Assembly: GCF_003014475.1 (NCBI RefSeq)
Contig: NZ_PYGJ01000001.1
Span: 496,001 to 560,000 of the forward strand
Length of the DNA: 64,000 bases
Direction of reading: 5' to 3'
From: Shimia abyssi
Lineage (GTDB): Bacteria; Pseudomonadota; Alphaproteobacteria; Rhodobacterales; Rhodobacteraceae
This document shows, in pieces, positions 62,039-64,000 of the stretch. Numbering within the stretch: the stretch's first letter is position 1; the number at the start of each line of letters is the position of its first letter. Made by a program: the position numbers and the translations under genes. The notes beneath the pieces were generated by a model. It searched no databases. It had not been told where the DNA came from and saw nothing but the letters and a program-made list of their open reading frames with translations.

Positions 62039-63667
62039 ATGGGCTGGATGAAGGATGAGAGCGGGCTGGAGAAATGCGCTGCGAATTACGTGCCGCTGAC
62101 GCCATTGTCGGGATTGATGCGGGCGCGCGAGGTGTATCCGGATCACCTTGCCATGGTTTACGGCGCGCATCGCAAGACCTATCGCGAATATCATGAGCGT
62201 GTAACGCGGCTGGCGTCGGGGTTGGCTGGATTGGGTGTCGCGCCGGGCGATGTGGTGTCGACGTTGCTACCCAATGTGCCTGCTGCGGGCGAAGCGCATT
62301 TTGGCGTACCGGCCTGTGGCGCGGTGCTCAATTCGATCAATATCCGACTGGATGTGCACACGGTGGCCTATATCTTTGATCATGGTGAGGCCAAAGTTGT
62401 GCTGGTTGATACCGAGTTCCTACCGCTGGCAGAGGCAGCCTGTGACGCGATGGAGGGCGATGCGCCCCTGATCATCGAAGTTGCCGATGCGGATGCGGGC
62501 CATTCGGCGACAGGGCGATATCAGGAGTATGAAGCGCTGTTGAGCGCGGGCGATCCAGCGTTTGCCTGGGTCTTACCCGAGGATGAGTGGGAAAGCATTG
62601 CGCTGAATTATACCTCGGGTACGACAGGCCAGCCCAAGGGCGTGGTCTATCACCATCGCGGGGCCTATCTGATGACGATGGGCACGGTGGTGAGCTGGCA
62701 GTTGGTGCTGCATCCGGTCTATCTGACAATTGTGCCGCTGTTTCATTGCAACGGTTGGAACCACACGTGGCTGATGCCGCTGCTGGGTGGAACAATTGTG
62801 TGCTGTCGCAATATCACCGCAAGTGCAATTTATGATGCGATTGCCGACGAAGGCGTGACCCATTTTGGCGGCGCGCCGATTGTGCTGAACGCCATTGTGA
62901 ATGCGCCTGACAGCGAGCGGCGTGCCTTTGACCATACAGTCGAGGTGTTCACAGCAGGCGCGCCCCCTGCCCCGGCGACGCTGGCCAAGATCGAAAACCT
63001 TGGATTTCATGTGATGCAGGTTTACGGCCTGACCGAAACCTATGGGCATGTCACCGAATGCCTGTGGCAATCGGAACGGTGGAACGGTTTGGACAAGCCT
63101 GAGGTGGCCGCGATCAAGGCGCGTCAGGGGGTGGCGATGCCGATGATGGAGCATATTACGGTCATGGACGAGACCATGTCACAGGTGCCGATGGATGGAG
63201 AGACGGCGGGCGAGATCATGATCAGGGGCAATTCGGTCATGAAAGGGTATCTCAAGAACCCCGATGCCACCCGCGAGGCGTTTAAGGACGGGTATTTTCA
63301 TTCCGGTGATATCGCTGTTCAACACCCTGACAGCTATGTGCAGATTACGGACCGTGCCAAAGACATCATCATTTCGGGTGGTGAAAATATCAGCTCTGTC
63401 GAGGTGGAGGGTGTTTTGATGCATCACCCCGCGATCAGCCTGGCGGCTGTTGTGGCCAAGCCGGATGAGAAATGGGGCGAAGTGCCCTGTGCCTTTGTCG
63501 AATTGCTGGATGGCGCAGAGGCCGGGGAGGCCGAGATTATCGCCTTTGCCCGCGAGAGTCTGGCCGGGTTCAAGACACCTAAAAAGGTGGTGTTTCAGGA
63601 GCTGCCCAAGACGTCGACAGGCAAGATCCAGAAATTCGCGCTGCGAACGCTGGCCAAATCCATGTGA
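62039..63667 (+). CDS. Acyl-CoA synthetase (AMP-forming)
   Basis: A 542-residue ANL-superfamily ligase that activates a carboxylic acid to its CoA thioester via acyl-AMP. The P-loop YTSGTTGQPKGVVYHH is at about residue 187. The adenylate motif is QVYGLTETYGH, followed by YFHSGDIAV and the hinge TDRAKDIIISGGENIS, with catalytic Lys in STGKIQKFALR. It belongs to the plant AAE-like branch for short or medium acids. AGGGAGG lies 7 nt before ATG 62039; the 132-residue upstream extension to 61643 overlaps the divergent EamA gene and is rejected. Substrate unknown. Confidence 0.92.
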   Translation: MGWMKDESGLEKCAANYVPLTPLSGLMRAREVYPDHLAMVYGAHRKTYREYHERVTRLASGLAGLGVAPGDVVSTLLPNVPAAGEAHFGVPACGAVLNSINIRLDVHTVAYIFDHGEAKVVLVDTEFLPLAEAACDAMEGDAPLIIEVADADAGHSATGRYQEYEALLSAGDPAFAWVLPEDEWESIALNYTSGTTGQPKGVVYHHRGAYLMTMGTVVSWQLVLHPVYLTIVPLFHCNGWNHTWLMPLLGGTIVCCRNITASAIYDAIADEGVTHFGGAPIVLNAIVNAPDSERRAFDHTVEVFTAGAPPAPATLAKIENLGFHVMQVYGLTETYGHVTECLWQSERWNGLDKPEVAAIKARQGVAMPMMEHITVMDETMSQVPMDGETAGEIMIRGNSVMKGYLKNPDATREAFKDGYFHSGDIAVQHPDSYVQITDRAKDIIISGGENISSVEVEGVLMHHPAISLAAVVAKPDEKWGEVPCAFVELLDGAEAGEAEIIAFARESLAGFKTPKKVVFQELPKTSTGKIQKFALRTLAKSM

Positions 63668-63706
63668 CCCAAAGGCGCGCCTGACGGCGCACAGGATTTG
63701 CTTGAT

Positions 63707-63773
63707 AAGGGGCGCCGCCCCTTGTCACAGCTGAGCTGTGACCACCCCGGGATATTTGGGGCGAAAGGAAGAT
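63707..63773. repeat. Paired hairpins and CCCCGGG-ATATTTGGGG element
   Basis: AAGGGGC-GCC-GCCCCTT (63707-63723) is followed directly by GTCACAGCT-G-AGCTGTGAC (63724-63742, perfect 9-bp arms) and then CCCCGGGATATTTGGGGCGAA (63745 on). The block lies 40 nt after the acyl-CoA synthetase stop. It resembles G-rich intergenic elements frequent in Rhodobacteraceae (from memory) and could terminate the synthetase transcript. Confidence 0.55.
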
Positions 63774-63846
63774 TGCGGATGCGCGTTGCTCCGCTCTGGG
63801 CAAGCGTGTTAGGTGTGGGTCAAAGAAGAGGCAGAGCAGGCCTTCG

Positions 63847-64000
63847 ATGACAACCGCATTGGAAAAATACCAGAGGCTTGAGGCCACAGGGCTGTGGCGC
63901 GCCGGATCGGACGCGCAGCGCAAAGACGTGATCGTGTCGATTGGTGATGCCACACTGGTGATTACCGATATTCAGGATCGCGCCCTGACCCATTGGTCGA
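63847..64000 (+). CDS. Hypothetical protein, 3' truncated by window end
   Basis: The first 51 codons of a gene running off the window: MTTALEKYQRLEATGLWR, then VIVSIGDATLVITD and LTHWS. I do not recognise a characterised domain; similar N-termini (a YxRLExxGLWR start, then a short beta region) recur from memory in uncharacterised Rhodobacteraceae proteins. No signal peptide at the start. The Shine-Dalgarno (GCAGG at ~8 nt) is moderate. No function can be given. Confidence 0.6.
   Translation, partial: MTTALEKYQRLEATGLWRAGSDAQRKDVIVSIGDATLVITDIQDRALTHWS

Noticed and set aside
1-64000. Search for CRISPR arrays, tRNA/rRNA genes, insertion sequences and phage genes
   Set aside because: No regularly spaced repeats, no cloverleaf-like T-loop sequences and no transposase, integrase or phage structural motifs were noticed on either strand.

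Overview
The window looks like chromosomal DNA of a marine alphaproteobacterium of the Roseobacter group (Rhodobacteraceae). The evidence is gene content: a PccR/ScfR-type regulator beside propionyl-CoA carboxylase genes, the four-gene beta-hydroxyaspartate cycle, betBA with divergent betI, and several families common in this group (DUF6497, DUF4174, DUF1992, DUF1036, YdcH). No rRNA, tRNA, CRISPR array, transposase or phage gene was seen. It is a dense, mostly catabolic stretch.

Layout. (1) 141-8751, + strand: a ten-gene operon with a cyclase-family hydrolase, a cupin, two dehydrogenases, a complete Liv-type ABC importer and a beta-keto acid cleavage enzyme (BKACE). It reads as an uptake-plus-degradation pathway for an unidentified compound. 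(2) 8960-21765: the methylmalonyl-CoA route, with mutase, biotin-carrying pccA and pccB. Small lipoproteins and Roseobacter hypotheticals lie between them, and the regulator pccR sits nearby with TTTGCAAA-type sites. (3) 21976-26255: ydcH and the choline-to-betaine genes betA and betB with divergent betI. (4) 26303-33829: a DUF1036 protein, an EamA transporter, a pirin, a LysE exporter with divergent ArgP, YebC and an SLC13-type permease. (5) 33873-34269: a decayed NTF2/SnoaL-like gene. (6) 34393-42176, - strand: bhcA-bhcB-bhcC-bhcD followed in the same direction by gap and NADP-malic enzyme. This is a candidate C2 (glycolate/glyoxylate) assimilation block running to C4 acids, triose phosphate and pyruvate; ureidoglycine aminohydrolase (allE) lies just upstream. 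(7) 43438-50206: SRAP protein, DUF1992 protein, 5'-nucleotidase, DUF952-pyrD-arsC-like operon, MATE transporter and two hotdog thioesterases. (8) 50325-57843: two MerR regulators, an acyl-CoA dehydrogenase of the DmdC-like long form, a small hypothetical, a GST, a thiolase and a FadJ-type multifunctional protein, forming a beta-oxidation cluster. (9) 58016-64000: LysR/quinone oxidoreductase pair, Hint-domain protein, EamA transporter, acyl-CoA synthetase and a gene cut by the window end.

The enzymes converge on short acyl-CoA and C2 metabolism. Beta-oxidation and propionyl-CoA carboxylation yield acetyl-CoA and methylmalonyl-CoA/succinyl-CoA. Choline oxidation may supply glycine after later demethylation steps, and ureide breakdown may supply glyoxylate; both compounds enter the beta-hydroxyaspartate cycle. 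Most regulators have a convincing palindrome in the adjoining intergenic gap. Two families of short dispersed hairpin repeats occur at gene ends. One copy separates bhcC from bhcD and abuts the bhcD ribosome-binding site.

All family assignments come from reading the protein sequences and from memory of the families; no database search was run.
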